Assembly: GCF_007665395.1 (NCBI RefSeq)
Contig: NZ_VDND01000017.1
Location: 1 to 63,234, forward strand
Direction of reading: 5' to 3'
DNA length: 63,234 nucleotides
Origin: Pseudomonas oryzihabitans
Lineage (GTDB): Bacteria; Pseudomonadota; Gammaproteobacteria; Pseudomonadales; Pseudomonadaceae
Shown here one piece after another: positions 7,975 through 17,079 of this stretch (its first letter is position 1; each line of letters begins with the position of its first letter). The notes beneath the pieces are model-generated. The model did not search any database, had not been told where the DNA came from, and worked only from the letters and a program-made list of their open reading frames with translations. The translations under genes and the position numbers were made by a program.

Positions 7975-9711
7975 TCAACCCGTCACGATCGGCGTGATCA
8001 GCACCACCAGGACGCTGTGCCCGGAGGTCCGGGTACGGCTACCGCCGAGGCCAAAGAAGCTGGGATCACCGACCCCGGTCTTCGTCGCGTTCTCGTTGAG
8101 CTCTTCGAAACCGGACAAGATCAGGGTTTGGCCACTGCGTAGCTTGACCTTGGGCGACAGCGACTTGGCGTCATAGTCGGGTAGCTGAACGCTGGAGCCG
8201 TTGCTCGTGAAGGTCTGGAAGGACGGCTTGCTGCTCATGTTGATCGATACCATGAGCAGCATCTCGTCGTGATCGAGCACGCGCGGCAGCAGCGTCATGT
8301 TGAAACCGCTGGTGATGGTGCCGGGAGTCAGCGAAGTGCTCGATCCCACCGAGGCGGTGGTGGTCGTCGAGCTGGATGCGAGGTAACCCTGGACGTTGCC
8401 GATCTGCAGCGGTGCCGGCTGCAGGTTCAGGGTGGTGACCGAGGGCGACCTGACGTTGGAAACGCGTCCTTGTTCGGCTAGCGCCTGGACGATGGCGTTG
8501 GAGCCCGCCCAGGCGGAGTTGGCGGTGTCGACGATGCCGACGGAAGCCGAGGTGGCGCTGGTGCTGATGCCGGAGACGGTATTGGAAAGCGACAGGCCCC
8601 ACTTGGTATTCAGGGACTTGTAGACCGCCGCCCAGTTGAGGCCGAGCTGGTCCGTGTCGGTCAGCGTGACCTCGAAGACCTTGACGTTGAACAGCACCTG
8701 CTGGGTGATAGCGCGGTTGGTGGTGTTGAGGTAGGCCTCGATCCGCGAGATCACCTCAGGGCGGTCCGTGACGGTCAGGGTCCCGGTGGAGGGGGCCAGA
8801 TACATACGTCCGGCCGGGGCGACGCTGAGCATCGCCTTCACGTTGTTCTGGATGTCCTGCAGGATCGAGGACTCCAGGGTGACCGTGGTGCTCTGGTTGC
8901 TACCCGAGTCGCCCGAGACGCCGGAACTGGTGCTCGATCCGCCCGAGTTACTGCCGCTGGTGCCGGCGGCGGTGGCCATCCCGGATTTCACGGTGCTGGC
9001 GATGACCTGCTTGTCGCCAAAGGACCAGACATCGAAGACCCGCGTCTCGAAATAGCTGATCCGCACGGCGCGCTCGACGGGCGAATAGCGCCACCCCAGA
9101 CCTAGGCGCGCCGTCACCTCATCGAGCAGGCCGGAGGCCTTGCCGCTGTATTTGAGGCCGCTGACCTGGCTCCCGCTGCCCAGGCTGGTGAAGTCGGACG
9201 CGCGATACCCGGAACCAGTAGAGCTTGCCGCGGCGCCCATCGTCGCCGGGTTGGTGATGACGCCTGCAGGCAGCAGGCCTGCCAGGCTATCCGGGCTGGG
9301 GTTGCCGATCGGCGCCGGTGCGGTGCTGGTGGGTTGTGCGCTGGGCGCGGCGGCATTGGGGTTCAGTGCATCGGGCGAGACCAGCACGGCGATACCGCAC
9401 TGGCTGGTGATGTACTGGGCAATCTCGGTAATGCCGACGCTGCCGGACGGGCGATAGCTGAGTTCGCAATCCAGGGCCGAGGGCATGCCACGTTTGGCCA
9501 CCACCGGTTGCGTGGAGACCCAGGGCTTGTCGCTGAATACGACGGTCTCGCGCTTGGGCTGTTGCTGCTGATTACGCAGCCGGGCCGCGTATTGGCTAGC
9601 CATGGCGGCGTCGTTCTCAGCGCGCTGGGCCGATTCGTCCACCCGCTGCACCGAGCAGCTGGCGAGCAGGAGCGCCGCAGCCAGGGCGCTCAGGCGAAGG
9701 GGACGGGTCAT
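7975..9711 (-). CDS. pilN: Outer-membrane secretin lipoprotein PilN
   Basis: A 578-residue secretin. The signal peptide ends in a lipobox (LLLAS then Cys19), so it is probably lipidated. Residues about 60-330 are periplasmic N-domains with Gly/Ser-rich linkers (SGSNSGGSSTSSG around 250). The C-terminal secretin domain (about 340-578) carries the beta-barrel region and ends with the conserved VPLL-like and ILSGFEE elements. It forms the outer-membrane ring through which the mating pilus emerges. The start overlaps the pilL stop in an ATGA. Confidence 0.93.
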   Translation of the reverse strand: MTRPLRLSALAAALLLASCSVQRVDESAQRAENDAAMASQYAARLRNQQQQPKRETVVFSDKPWVSTQPVVAKRGMPSALDCELSYRPSGSVGITEIAQYITSQCGIAVLVSPDALNPNAAAPSAQPTSTAPAPIGNPSPDSLAGLLPAGVITNPATMGAAASSTGSGYRASDFTSLGSGSQVSGLKYSGKASGLLDEVTARLGLGWRYSPVERAVRISYFETRVFDVWSFGDKQVIASTVKSGMATAAGTSGSNSGGSSTSSGVSGDSGSNQSTTVTLESSILQDIQNNVKAMLSVAPAGRMYLAPSTGTLTVTDRPEVISRIEAYLNTTNRAITQQVLFNVKVFEVTLTDTDQLGLNWAAVYKSLNTKWGLSLSNTVSGISTSATSASVGIVDTANSAWAGSNAIVQALAEQGRVSNVRSPSVTTLNLQPAPLQIGNVQGYLASSSTTTTASVGSSTSLTPGTITSGFNMTLLPRVLDHDEMLLMVSINMSSKPSFQTFTSNGSSVQLPDYDAKSLSPKVKLRSGQTLILSGFEELNENATKTGVGDPSFFGLGGSRTRTSGHSVLVVLITPIVTG

Positions 9712-10910
9712 GACTTCTTCCTCTCGGAAACATGAACGATGCGCTGGCTGGAGTTGCCATCGACGATGAAGGAGCGGCGAGCGCCGTCGTAGAGCGGGAA
9801 AACCTGGGCAACGGCTTCGGCGAAGGTGCCGCGGAAGTGCAGGGCGGCCTCGATGGGGTAGTCCAGGTCATCGGGCTCCCAGACCACCTGCCAGCCTGCG
9901 CGCTTGGCCCATGCCTCGACGGACTGCCGCAGGGTGCTTCCGATGGGCGCATCCCAGGTTTGCGTCATAGCCGAAGCCGGTTCGGTTAGGCGAACCGAAG
10001 GCAGGGAATAGGCGCTCGCGGCAGCGGCTGCCGCTGTAGTTGACGGCTTGGCGCTGGGGACGGCGTCGGAAGAAGCTGACTTGGCAGGAGCCGAAGCCGC
10101 TACAGCAGCAGGTTTGGCAGAGGTGCCCTTCGCCAGGGAAGCATTTGGAGATTGCCCGACATGCAATGACTTCCCAGGCGCGTTGACCGGCGCGGATGTC
10201 AGCGCCGCGCCGGCGGGCAGGGGTGTGACTGCCGGTGTGGCGGCTACGTTCGCGGTTGGCTTGGCCGGATCGGGGTGCGATTCCAGCGGCTTGGCAGCAG
10301 GTACAGGGACAATGGTCACCCCCGAATTGTTGGCAGTAGATACAGGCTTGGCGGCAGCCGTGATCGGGGTAGCCACGGGCGCAGCGGCGTAGCGCTGGCC
10401 CTCCGGCAGCTGATAGCCCGGGCGGAGCACGAAGCACACCGACCGCATGACTTCGTCGACCTTCACCTGCCAGGCGGGGCCGGCCAGCACCTGCAGGGTA
10501 TTGCGCAGACTCATGGGCCCGAGCTTGTACTGTGCAGCCGGAAGCGGCCGGGTGAAGAGGATGTTGACGTGCCCTTGCTCAGGGCCACACAGGCTGTAAC
10601 CGGAGCGGTTGACCACGTACTGCATGGCGTCGCGAACCGTCGGCTTCATGTTGGCCGGGATATTCACGTCGATGATCTGGGCCATCAGGTCCCGCTGCTC
10701 GGTCTCGGGCGCGGTGTTGACCAGGGTGTAGCGGCCGTACCGGACCTGAGGCTCTGACACAGCACCCTTCGGATAGAGATCGGGCTGTAGCAGCTCCGGA
10801 TTGCGCGAGCTGTCGGGGCCGGGTGCGCTGGGCGTAGGCTCCTGCTGGGCACAGCCTGCCAGTGCAATGGCGAAGGCGAGCGGCGAGAGGGTGTTGAGCT
10901 TCCAGATCAT
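9708..10910 (-). CDS. pilL: Pilus lipoprotein PilL
   Basis: First gene of the pilus operon, 400 residues. It has a lipobox (IALAG then Cys20), a conserved N-terminal domain of PFGI-1-class PilL (about 50-165, including RYGRYTLVNT and NMKPTVRDAMQYV), a long Ala/Pro/Lys-rich low-complexity linker (about 170-310), and a C-terminal TcpQ-like domain (about 315-400, WDAPIGSTLRQSVEAWAKRAGWQVVWE) that would contact the secretin. ATG at 10910 lies about 60 bases after a recurrent motif (10970-10983) and downstream of an intrinsic terminator, so the operon promoter should be within 10911-11011. Confidence 0.88.
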   Translation of the reverse strand: MIWKLNTLSPLAFAIALAGCAQQEPTPSAPGPDSSRNPELLQPDLYPKGAVSEPQVRYGRYTLVNTAPETEQRDLMAQIIDVNIPANMKPTVRDAMQYVVNRSGYSLCGPEQGHVNILFTRPLPAAQYKLGPMSLRNTLQVLAGPAWQVKVDEVMRSVCFVLRPGYQLPEGQRYAAAPVATPITAAAKPVSTANNSGVTIVPVPAAKPLESHPDPAKPTANVAATPAVTPLPAGAALTSAPVNAPGKSLHVGQSPNASLAKGTSAKPAAVAASAPAKSASSDAVPSAKPSTTAAAAAASAYSLPSVRLTEPASAMTQTWDAPIGSTLRQSVEAWAKRAGWQVVWEPDDLDYPIEAALHFRGTFAEAVAQVFPLYDGARRSFIVDGNSSQRIVHVSERKKS

Positions 10911-10969
10911 GTGCGGTGAGGCCCCATTTCGTAGTGGGGCTCACGGTGCCAGTCACCTACCTGGAAAGC

Positions 10970-10983
10970 AGGAGATAACCGTA
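10970..10983 (-). promoter_or_regulatory. Recurrent intermodule motif, copy 1
   Basis: AGGAGATAACCGTA on the plus strand (TACGGTTATCTCCT on the coding strand), about 60 bases upstream of pilL. Close copies occur at 14310, 16855 and 18989, all between ICE modules. A shared regulator site or a leader element is possible; the function is inferred only from recurrence. Confidence 0.4.
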
Positions 10984-11011
10984 TCTGGAGCGAAAGAGGT
11001 TAGCCGCAGGC

Positions 11012-11040
11012 AAAAAAAATCCCCCGCTCCAAGCGGGGGA
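11012..11040 (-). terminator. Intrinsic terminator before pilL
   Basis: On the minus strand a 9-bp GC stem (TCCCCCGCT pairing with AGCGGGGGA around a 3-base loop) is followed by a run of eight T. It should end transcription of the helicase/78-residue protein unit and separate it from the pil operon. Confidence 0.88.
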
Positions 11041-11128
11041 TAACTCAGTTCGAAGCCACCAGAATTGCAAATCTGGAGGGGGTGGTCTGGCGCACCCACA
11101 ACGAATGACCTACCGATGTGAGGGTAGT

Positions 11129-11365
11129 TCAGCTACGAGGCAGCTGTTCACGGACCAACTGCAGCAGCATCCCAATATACCTGGCATCACGCAGTCGTCG
11201 AGCATCAATCTGCAGGGTGACGGTCACAACCGAGTGCTTCTGCATGACGCTCAACGCAGCGCCTCCATCGAGGCAGATTGCACTCATTAGGCAATTGCAC
11301 TCAGGAAACTCATGCTGTAGTCGTGAAAGAAACCACTCGACGTTGCGTGCGTCATTCAAGGGCAT
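11129..11365 (-). CDS. Small ICE protein of unknown function
   Basis: A 78-residue protein starting MPLNDARNVEWFLSRLQHEF. Its ATG overlaps the end of the helicase gene by 10 bases and it ends about 90 bases before an intrinsic terminator, so it is probably the last gene of the helicase transcript. It has two Cys near the N-terminus and a mixed alpha/beta pattern. I do not recognise a domain. Confidence 0.55.
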   Translation of the reverse strand: MPLNDARNVEWFLSRLQHEFPECNCLMSAICLDGGAALSVMQKHSVVTVTLQIDARRLRDARYIGMLLQLVREQLPRS

Positions 11366-13323
11366 AGCTCTCTGGCGAGTCGCTCCTGGGCTTGGTTGAT
11401 CGCATCAGGCTCGATCAGGTCCTGGGCGATCCGCCGCTTATCTTGCAGCATCTGCCACAGCTGCAAGTCGATGCTGTTCTCAACTAAGAGGATTTTCATC
11501 ACCACCATCCGGCGCTGGCCGTTGCGATAGGCCCGATCCTCGGCCTGGTCCTGCAGGCCGGGCGTCCAGGGTAGGCCCAGGAAGAACACGTAGTTGGCAG
11601 CGGTCAGGTTGTTGCCGGTGCCCGCGGCGGACGTCGTGCCGATGAAGACGCGGCAGTCGGGCTCCTCCTGGAAACGATCGATTGCCTTCTGCCGCTTCGT
11701 GAGGCTGTCAGTGCCCACCAGGGTCACGCATCCAAGTCCTGCAGCCTCGCACAGCTGCTGCAGCGTGGTGACCGTCTCCTTGTACTCGCAAAAGAGGATC
11801 ACCTTGTCCTCGGGATCCAGCTCGCCGAGCAGCTCCATCACCACCGGCACCTTCACGCGCTCCAGGAGCTGGCGAAGCCGACCCAACCGCGCGAATACCG
11901 GCTGATCGGCATTACGGATGCCGTTGTATTCGGTCTGCTGCGCCTGATCGAGCACCACCGGCACGGTCTGCCGCTGCTTGCCCTTGAGGTCGGGCAGCAC
12001 GTCCTTGCGCCGGCGTAGCATCCAGTCGCCGATCTCGGCACGCAGCCCCTGGCGAAATTCGGAGCTGCCGGCGAAGCGCTCGCAGAAGTCCTTGAGCGGC
12101 AGCTGCCCGATGGGATGGCCCGACAGGCGCAGCAGGGTATGGAGCTCCGACTCCCGGTTGAGTACCGGCGTCCCGGTCAGCAGGTAGCGATTGGGCACCT
12201 TGGCGGCGATGTCGAAGCCGTTTCGCGTCCAGGCGGCCGTGGGCTCCTTCAACCGGTGCGCCTCATCGATGATCATCACCGCGAACTGATCGGCGATCGC
12301 CACGAAGTCGCCCAGGCGCTCGTAATTGACGATCACCCACTGGGCATCCGCCTGATAGCGCTGCCGGGCGATACGCGCGTCTGGGTAGACCGCCTGGATT
12401 TCCCGCTCCCAATTGATGACCAGGCTGGCCAGCACCACCACCAGGATCTGGTGGCCTGCGGATTGGATACCGGCGGCGATCACCGCCTGGCGACTCTTGC
12501 CCAACCCCATGTCATCGGCCAGCAGCGCGCTGGTGCGCTGCAGCAGGTGGCGGATTCCGGCAGGCTGGTGGGACATCAGCGAATACGGCTTGAGCTCGGC
12601 TTCAATTGCCTGCAGCGTCCAGCTGGTCTTGGCGATGTCGGGCACCGCGGCCAGGTAGACGTCTGCCGCACTGTCCTCGTCGGCTGAGGAGGCGCTTCGC
12701 TCCTGGGGCGGTCCTCCAATCGACATCGCGGTGACGTCACGGGCGGCGCTGACCGAGCCATCCGACAGCAGCTCCTGGAGCACGTCGAGCATCTCGAACT
12801 GCTCCTCGAGCAGCCCTAGCTCTAGGATGAGGTTGCTGCGCAGCAGCTCGGCCGAAGCTGGCACCCGCCAGGCGCGACTGGTGGAGAGGAAGAGGCCGTG
12901 CATGCGTTTGGCCACGGCGACGCAGCCTGGGTGATAGTCACCGGAGAGCACTACGCCGCCACCGGACAGCGGCGCGATCCGCAGACGCATCCCCCAGATG
13001 AAGAGGTCCCGCCGAGCATCGGCCTGGGCGTCAGAGATCTTGCGGCTAAAGGCCGACCAATCCAGGACGATCCGACCATCGGCCAGTTCGCCCAGCTGGT
13101 GAAAGAGCACCTCCAGGTCCTCCAGCAGCCGCCGCTGGGGCAGCCGCCAATACCCGGACAACGGATGCTCGCCGCGGCGAATGAAGGAGCCGCCCCGGCT
13201 CGTCAGCAGGCGATTGGCCCCTTCGAGGTAGGGCATCTTCAGGCCGAAGTCGTACCCATCGAATACGGCGCGCTGCAGCAGCTGGAGCGGGCCTGAGGCG
13301 TTGCGTAGTGATGGCCTAGCCAC
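11356..13323 (-). CDS. SNF2-family DNA helicase/translocase of the ICE
   Basis: A 655-residue superfamily 2 ATPase. The N-terminal region (about 1-240) is ICE-specific. Next come Walker A (ADDMGLGKSRQ, about 272-282), motif II (IIDEAHRLKEP, about 350-360), motif III (YLLTGTPVLNRE, about 380), and the C-terminal helicase lobe with GTTSAAGTGNNLTAANYV and QDQAEDRAYRNGQ (motifs V/VI, about 565-615). SNF2 proteins translocate on double-stranded DNA; a helicase of this type is a common companion of the ICE replication genes. GTG start at 13323 with only a weak ribosome site, so the start is uncertain. Part of its N-terminal region recurs as a decayed copy at 14337-14690. Confidence 0.88.
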   Translation of the reverse strand: MARPSLRNASGPLQLLQRAVFDGYDFGLKMPYLEGANRLLTSRGGSFIRRGEHPLSGYWRLPQRRLLEDLEVLFHQLGELADGRIVLDWSAFSRKISDAQADARRDLFIWGMRLRIAPLSGGGVVLSGDYHPGCVAVAKRMHGLFLSTSRAWRVPASAELLRSNLILELGLLEEQFEMLDVLQELLSDGSVSAARDVTAMSIGGPPQERSASSADEDSAADVYLAAVPDIAKTSWTLQAIEAELKPYSLMSHQPAGIRHLLQRTSALLADDMGLGKSRQAVIAAGIQSAGHQILVVVLASLVINWEREIQAVYPDARIARQRYQADAQWVIVNYERLGDFVAIADQFAVMIIDEAHRLKEPTAAWTRNGFDIAAKVPNRYLLTGTPVLNRESELHTLLRLSGHPIGQLPLKDFCERFAGSSEFRQGLRAEIGDWMLRRRKDVLPDLKGKQRQTVPVVLDQAQQTEYNGIRNADQPVFARLGRLRQLLERVKVPVVMELLGELDPEDKVILFCEYKETVTTLQQLCEAAGLGCVTLVGTDSLTKRQKAIDRFQEEPDCRVFIGTTSAAGTGNNLTAANYVFFLGLPWTPGLQDQAEDRAYRNGQRRMVVMKILLVENSIDLQLWQMLQDKRRIAQDLIEPDAINQAQERLARELCP

Positions 13324-13501
13324 CGTTCACACCCCGAGCGAACATCGCGTAGACCTGCGGGAAACTGAAGGAAGGTCTAGGGTCGCGATGGACAGGTATT
13401 CGGGTAAAGACGAAACCCTATCCAGGCCCGCATAGGTTGAGGCAGATCTTTTCGCGGTCTCAAACGCCGCAGCGTTGTAATTCAGCCGATCATTAGCGCT
13501 A

Positions 13502-13975
13502 TCAAACGCTGGTGTTCACTGAGGTACCACTGGTGCTCGAACCAGATTCGCTGAGGGCTTGGCTGTAGGCAGCATAGGCACTGGCCAGCGCGGCGCTCGC
13601 GGAGGCTACCCGCGCCTGCGCGGCCTGCTGCTCGGTCTGTTTGGCTTGTTGTTCCTGCTCGCTGTCACTACCGCTACCTTGGCTGGACTTGCTCAATGCC
13701 TGCTGGGCTTCCTGCAACTCCTTAGACGCTTGTTCTATTGCCTGCTTAAGTTTTTCCAACGTGCTGTCGGACGAAGAGCTGCCGCTTGAGCTTCCGCCCG
13801 GGGGGCCCCCTGCGGGTGTGGCACTGCCGCCAGCCCCTTGAGTTGTCGACGTATCGCTAGCTGCCGAGGTGTCCGCAGTCGTGGCGCTGGTGTTACTTGT
13901 GTCGCTGGCAGTCGAGTTGGTCGTAGTAATGGCGTTGCTGAAAGTGACGCCGCTTAATGATGAGATGCTGGACAT
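13502..13975 (-). CDS. Ser/Thr-rich low-complexity protein
   Basis: About 157 residues from ATG 13975 (MSSISSLSGVTFSNAITT). An earlier in-frame ATG at 14071 would add 32 residues of ordinary-looking sequence, but I see no ribosome site there. A Ser/Thr/Ala-rich region (about 10-75) contains GGPPGGSSSGSSSSDS. A coiled coil follows (about 78-130, TLEKLKQAIEQASKELQEAQQAL, QQAAQARVASASAAL). No signal peptide is clear. The family is unknown to me; composition suggests a secreted or surface filament-like protein, but this is speculative. It may be monocistronic cargo. Confidence 0.5.
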   Translation of the reverse strand: MSSISSLSGVTFSNAITTTNSTASDTSNTSATTADTSAASDTSTTQGAGGSATPAGGPPGGSSSGSSSSDSTLEKLKQAIEQASKELQEAQQALSKSSQGSGSDSEQEQQAKQTEQQAAQARVASASAALASAYAAYSQALSESGSSTSGTSVNTSV

Positions 13976-14263
13976 GGAAGTTTTTCCGCTATGGAAGTAC
14001 AGGAGGTAGCGGCTTCCATTACGAAAAGTTGAGTAGCATTTGGTATCATTATGGATACTATCCGTTTCCATTTGAGGCGTATCTGGCGTGAGTAACGACC
14101 GTTATGCGCGCCTGCGTTAGGTCAGTATGCGATGCACTACGGCTTATGCCGGTTTGCTTTTGCAGTAGATCCATACGCTTTAGATTGGTGGAAAAAGAGA
14201 TGGACGCCTCTAGCAGCTTCACGTCGAGGCGCGACCTTACAGAAAGGATGCTAAATCGCGGGC

Positions 14264-14299
14264 AAAAAAGACCCAGCAGCGCCGGGCCAAAGCTGGGTT
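14264..14299 (-). terminator. Intrinsic terminator within repeat A
   Basis: On the minus strand ACCCAGC pairs with GCTGGGT around a GC-rich loop and is followed by a T-run (the plus strand shows six A at 14264-14269). It would end leftward transcription from the chemoreceptor gene. Confidence 0.75.
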
Positions 14300-14309
14300 T
14301 AGCCTGAGG

Positions 14310-14323
14310 AGGAGATAATCGTA
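14310..14323 (-). promoter_or_regulatory. Recurrent intermodule motif, copy 2
   Basis: AGGAGATAATCGTA, one base different from the copy at 10970. It lies just before the terminator of repeat A in the direction of transcription. Confidence 0.35.
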
Positions 14324-14336
14324 AGGTACTGCCGCC

Positions 14337-14690
14337 GGACCAGTCGCAGCGAACACCATGCCGCCCTCGGTCAGGGGCGCGATCTGCGGGCACATGCCCC
14401 AAGCGAAGAGATCTCCGGGTATCGGCAATCTCGATAATAAAGCCAGACCAGTCCTACGCGGATAGGGAACCGACCAGCTCGCACAATTAGTTGGTGGCAC
14501 AGCATGTCCAGGTCCTTCAGCATCCGTCGTTGAGTCAGCCGCCACCAGCCGACCAGCAGATGCTTTCTCGGCGAATGTAGGAGCGCACGAGACCTGTCGG
14601 CGGAGGTTCATACCCTCGGGTAGGGCACCTTCAGACTGAAGTTGTGGCCGCGTTCTGCAGCAGTTCAGGCGTACCCGAGGTGATGGGCAA
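14337..14690 (-). pseudogene. Decayed fragment of the SNF2 helicase N-terminus
   Basis: The sequence tracks the N-terminal coding region of the helicase at about 12950-13310. For example, the encoded DLFAWGMCPQIAPLTEGG matches helicase DLFIWGMRLRIAPLSGGG. The ATGCT-CGGCGAATG and TAGGGCA-CTTCA stretches also line up in the same order. Frameshifts and stops break it up and nothing after the N-terminal part is present. It looks like the scar of a duplication or of recombination between related ICEs. Confidence 0.75.
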
Positions 14691-14861
14691 TCTGTGCTGA
14701 CTCATACTTGAGCAGCGCAGAGTTCTCTTTACAACGGAGCTAAGCCATAACGGGTCCGGTACATCGCTATTCTCTTCTCTGAAGAAGAGCGTGACTCTGC
14801 GTGTTCGGCCAGGGTACCGCCGCTCTTTACCATAACCTTACTACGAAAGATTTCCAGGTGC

Positions 14862-16490
14862 TCATGCGAGCTTGAATCGCCTAACCAACACCTCGAGTTC
14901 ACCCGCCATAGCGGATAGCTCGTCGCTAGCTGTTACTGTTCTACAATTGCCGTCACTGCTCTTGATTGAGAGGTCGCGAATACTCAGCAAGTTACGGTCA
15001 ACCTCTCGCGCTACATAGGCTTGCTCTTCAGAAGCCGTTGCAATTTGAAGGTTACGCTCTTCAATGAGTCTTACGGCTTCGAGAATGTCGTTCAGCGCCT
15101 GCCCTGCAGCTTGAGCAATAGCGTACGTCTCGTGAGCCTGGGTCGTACTGGCTTTCATCGCGTGAACGGCATGGGCAGATCCCTGCTGAATGCCCGAGAT
15201 CATGTTTTCGATCTCGCGAGTGGAGGACTGAGTACGATGTGCCAATGCACGGACCTCATCGGCAACCACTGCAAACCCGCGACCTTGCTCACCTGCGCGG
15301 GCTGCCTCGATAGCCGCATTCAGGGCGAGCAGGTTGGTTTGCTCGGCAATTGCACCAATGACCCCAAGAACCTTGGCGATGTCCTGAGCTTGTCCGGCTA
15401 GGCTCTCGACTTGAGAGGATGTGGTCTGGACTTGGTCAGTGAGACGCTGCATCGCGTGCAGCGTCTCACTGACCCTTTCATTTCCTGATACGGCGGCGGT
15501 ACTCGACTCTTTAGCAGACTGAGATGTAGAGGTTGCATTGCGCGCTACCTCTTCGACTGCCGCACTCATTTGCGTTACGGCCGTGGCGGCTTGATCAATT
15601 TCCGCGTTTTGGCTGGATAAGGTCTGACTAGCCTCATCGGTTACATTTTTCATCGCGTGCGCAGCTCCACTAAGCCGAGCGGATGAGTCCGAGATACTGT
15701 TCAGAGTATCCTTGAGATTGTCTTGCATTTGACCTAGAGCGCGCATAAGACCAGCTGCTTCATCGACACCTGTGCGATTGATATTGCTGGTGAGAGCCCC
15801 CTGGGCGATGGCGTTGGCCACAACGAGTGAGGCGCCAATTGGGTGAGCAACGCTACGAGTCAAACGCCAAGCGAGTAAGAGCGTACTGACGACTGCCAGT
15901 AGCACGATGAGGACCATAATGCGAACGCTATGTTGATAGATTTTCAGCGCATTTTGACCCGCCTGCTTGGCCCCCGCGGCGTTCATCTCTCGTAGGTTAG
16001 TCAGCTGCTCCTGATACGTTTCGGCCAGTTTCTTTTGCTCACCATTCGCCAGCAAGACGGCTTGTGCACGATCAGATTTGATCACGGCGACAATCCGATC
16101 CAGCCCATCCAGGTAAGCCTTCATTTGCTGTGCAGCCTGCTCAAATCCTGTACGTTCAGTGTCGTCAGAAATTAAATGGTCACGATAGAACGTGGTACGT
16201 GCGTTCATGACCTCGCGGTTGTGTTGAATCTGGCTGATGGCGACATTTGCGGCAGTCGCGTCATCGGTCGCTAGGAGACGAATGCTTTCGAGGCGTGTGT
16301 GCAGCAGTGCGATTTGGATGTCATCAGCCGTTTGGACGCTCGCTAGCCAGTCGGTTTCCATCGTCTGTTCAGTCAAACGCAAAGCCTTCAACTGCATGAA
16401 GGCGAAAGCACCTAAAAGTATTACAAAAAAAGTGACTGCTCCAAAGCAGATGGCGATGCGGGGGGCTATACGTAGCAGACGTAGGTTCAT
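14862..16490 (-). CDS. Methyl-accepting chemotaxis protein carried on the ICE
   Basis: A 542-residue chemoreceptor from ATG 16490 (GGAG 7 bases upstream; an earlier start at 16526 lacks one). Membrane helix about 7-30, periplasmic four-helix-bundle sensor (about 35-175), second helix about 180-200, HAMP (about 200-255), and a cytoplasmic signalling domain with the conserved hairpin (NLLALNAAIEAARAGEQGRG then FAVVADEVRALA). No C-terminal NWETF-type tether. The ligand is unknown. Codon use and base composition are more AT-rich than in the neighbouring ICE genes, and direct repeats flank it, so it looks like inserted cargo. It could alter host taxis. Confidence 0.93.
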   Translation of the reverse strand: MNLRLLRIAPRIAICFGAVTFFVILLGAFAFMQLKALRLTEQTMETDWLASVQTADDIQIALLHTRLESIRLLATDDATAANVAISQIQHNREVMNARTTFYRDHLISDDTERTGFEQAAQQMKAYLDGLDRIVAVIKSDRAQAVLLANGEQKKLAETYQEQLTNLREMNAAGAKQAGQNALKIYQHSVRIMVLIVLLAVVSTLLLAWRLTRSVAHPIGASLVVANAIAQGALTSNINRTGVDEAAGLMRALGQMQDNLKDTLNSISDSSARLSGAAHAMKNVTDEASQTLSSQNAEIDQAATAVTQMSAAVEEVARNATSTSQSAKESSTAAVSGNERVSETLHAMQRLTDQVQTTSSQVESLAGQAQDIAKVLGVIGAIAEQTNLLALNAAIEAARAGEQGRGFAVVADEVRALAHRTQSSTREIENMISGIQQGSAHAVHAMKASTTQAHETYAIAQAAGQALNDILEAVRLIEERNLQIATASEEQAYVAREVDRNLLSIRDLSIKSSDGNCRTVTASDELSAMAGELEVLVRRFKLA

Positions 16491-16807
16491 TCCGAGCTCC
16501 ATGAGGTCTGCGACGGTGACCTCCAAGCCAATTCATCTGCAATTTTTTGTAATTCTTTAGCGCAGTGTCATCTCGACGCCGCTGAATCACAGAACGTCCT
16601 ACCTCGGTTAGCAGATTGAAGAGATCGAACGCTGTTTTGGCCGGACCCAAGAGGTCGCATCGAGACCCAGATGGATGACCCGCCAAATCTAGTTTGTGTC
16701 CCGGAGTGCGACCGGTATGCAGCGGCGAGCCTACGTTAGGGGTGTTGTAACGCTTTCAGTGGCGTCACGCTGAGGCGCGACGCGTAAAGGGATGCCAAAT
16801 CGCGGAC

Positions 16808-16834
16808 AAAAAAAGACCCGGCAGTGCCGGGCCC
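16808..16834 (-). terminator. Intrinsic terminator after the ssb unit
   Basis: On the minus strand a GCCCGGCACTGCCGGGT hairpin is followed by seven T. It would end the dnaB-parB-rep-ssb transcription unit. Confidence 0.82.
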
Positions 16835-16854
16835 AAACCGTGATTAGCCTGATG

Positions 16855-16868
16855 AGGAGATAACCAAA
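16855..16868 (-). promoter_or_regulatory. Recurrent intermodule motif, copy 3
   Basis: AGGAGATAACCAAA, matching the first eleven bases of the copy at 10970. It sits just upstream of the terminator hairpin on the minus strand. Confidence 0.35.
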
Positions 16869-17079
16869 AAGTCCGACCGCAGGACCCTCAGGTCTCGACC
16901 GATCTCGCGACCGGCTGAACTGATAGTATCAATTCTCATTCGCAAGTCAACGCTGTTTGCGAAGTATTCTCACCGATCAGGTTTTTTGCGCTGCGGTGAC
17001 CATGGGTGCTGCAGGATCACGCTGAGTGAGTGCAGCTATCCGAAAGCTTCCCGCAGGGGCGCGAAATTTTCCAGGAGTC

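Larger units (their letters stand above)
14220..14335. repeat. Intergenic direct repeat, copy A
   Basis: About 115 bases similar in order and content to 16764-16884: a GAGGCGCGAC block, AAATCGCGG, an A-run with GC hairpin, AGCCTGA, and the AGGAGATAA motif. The two copies bracket the chemoreceptor gene and a helicase remnant. Confidence 0.75.
16764..16884. repeat. Intergenic direct repeat, copy B
   Basis: Partner of 14220-14335 and similarly organised, with the terminator hairpin and the AGGAGATAACC motif. It lies upstream of the chemoreceptor gene and downstream-oriented relative to the replication module. The rest of the 16491-17079 gap shows no open frame I can support. Confidence 0.75.
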
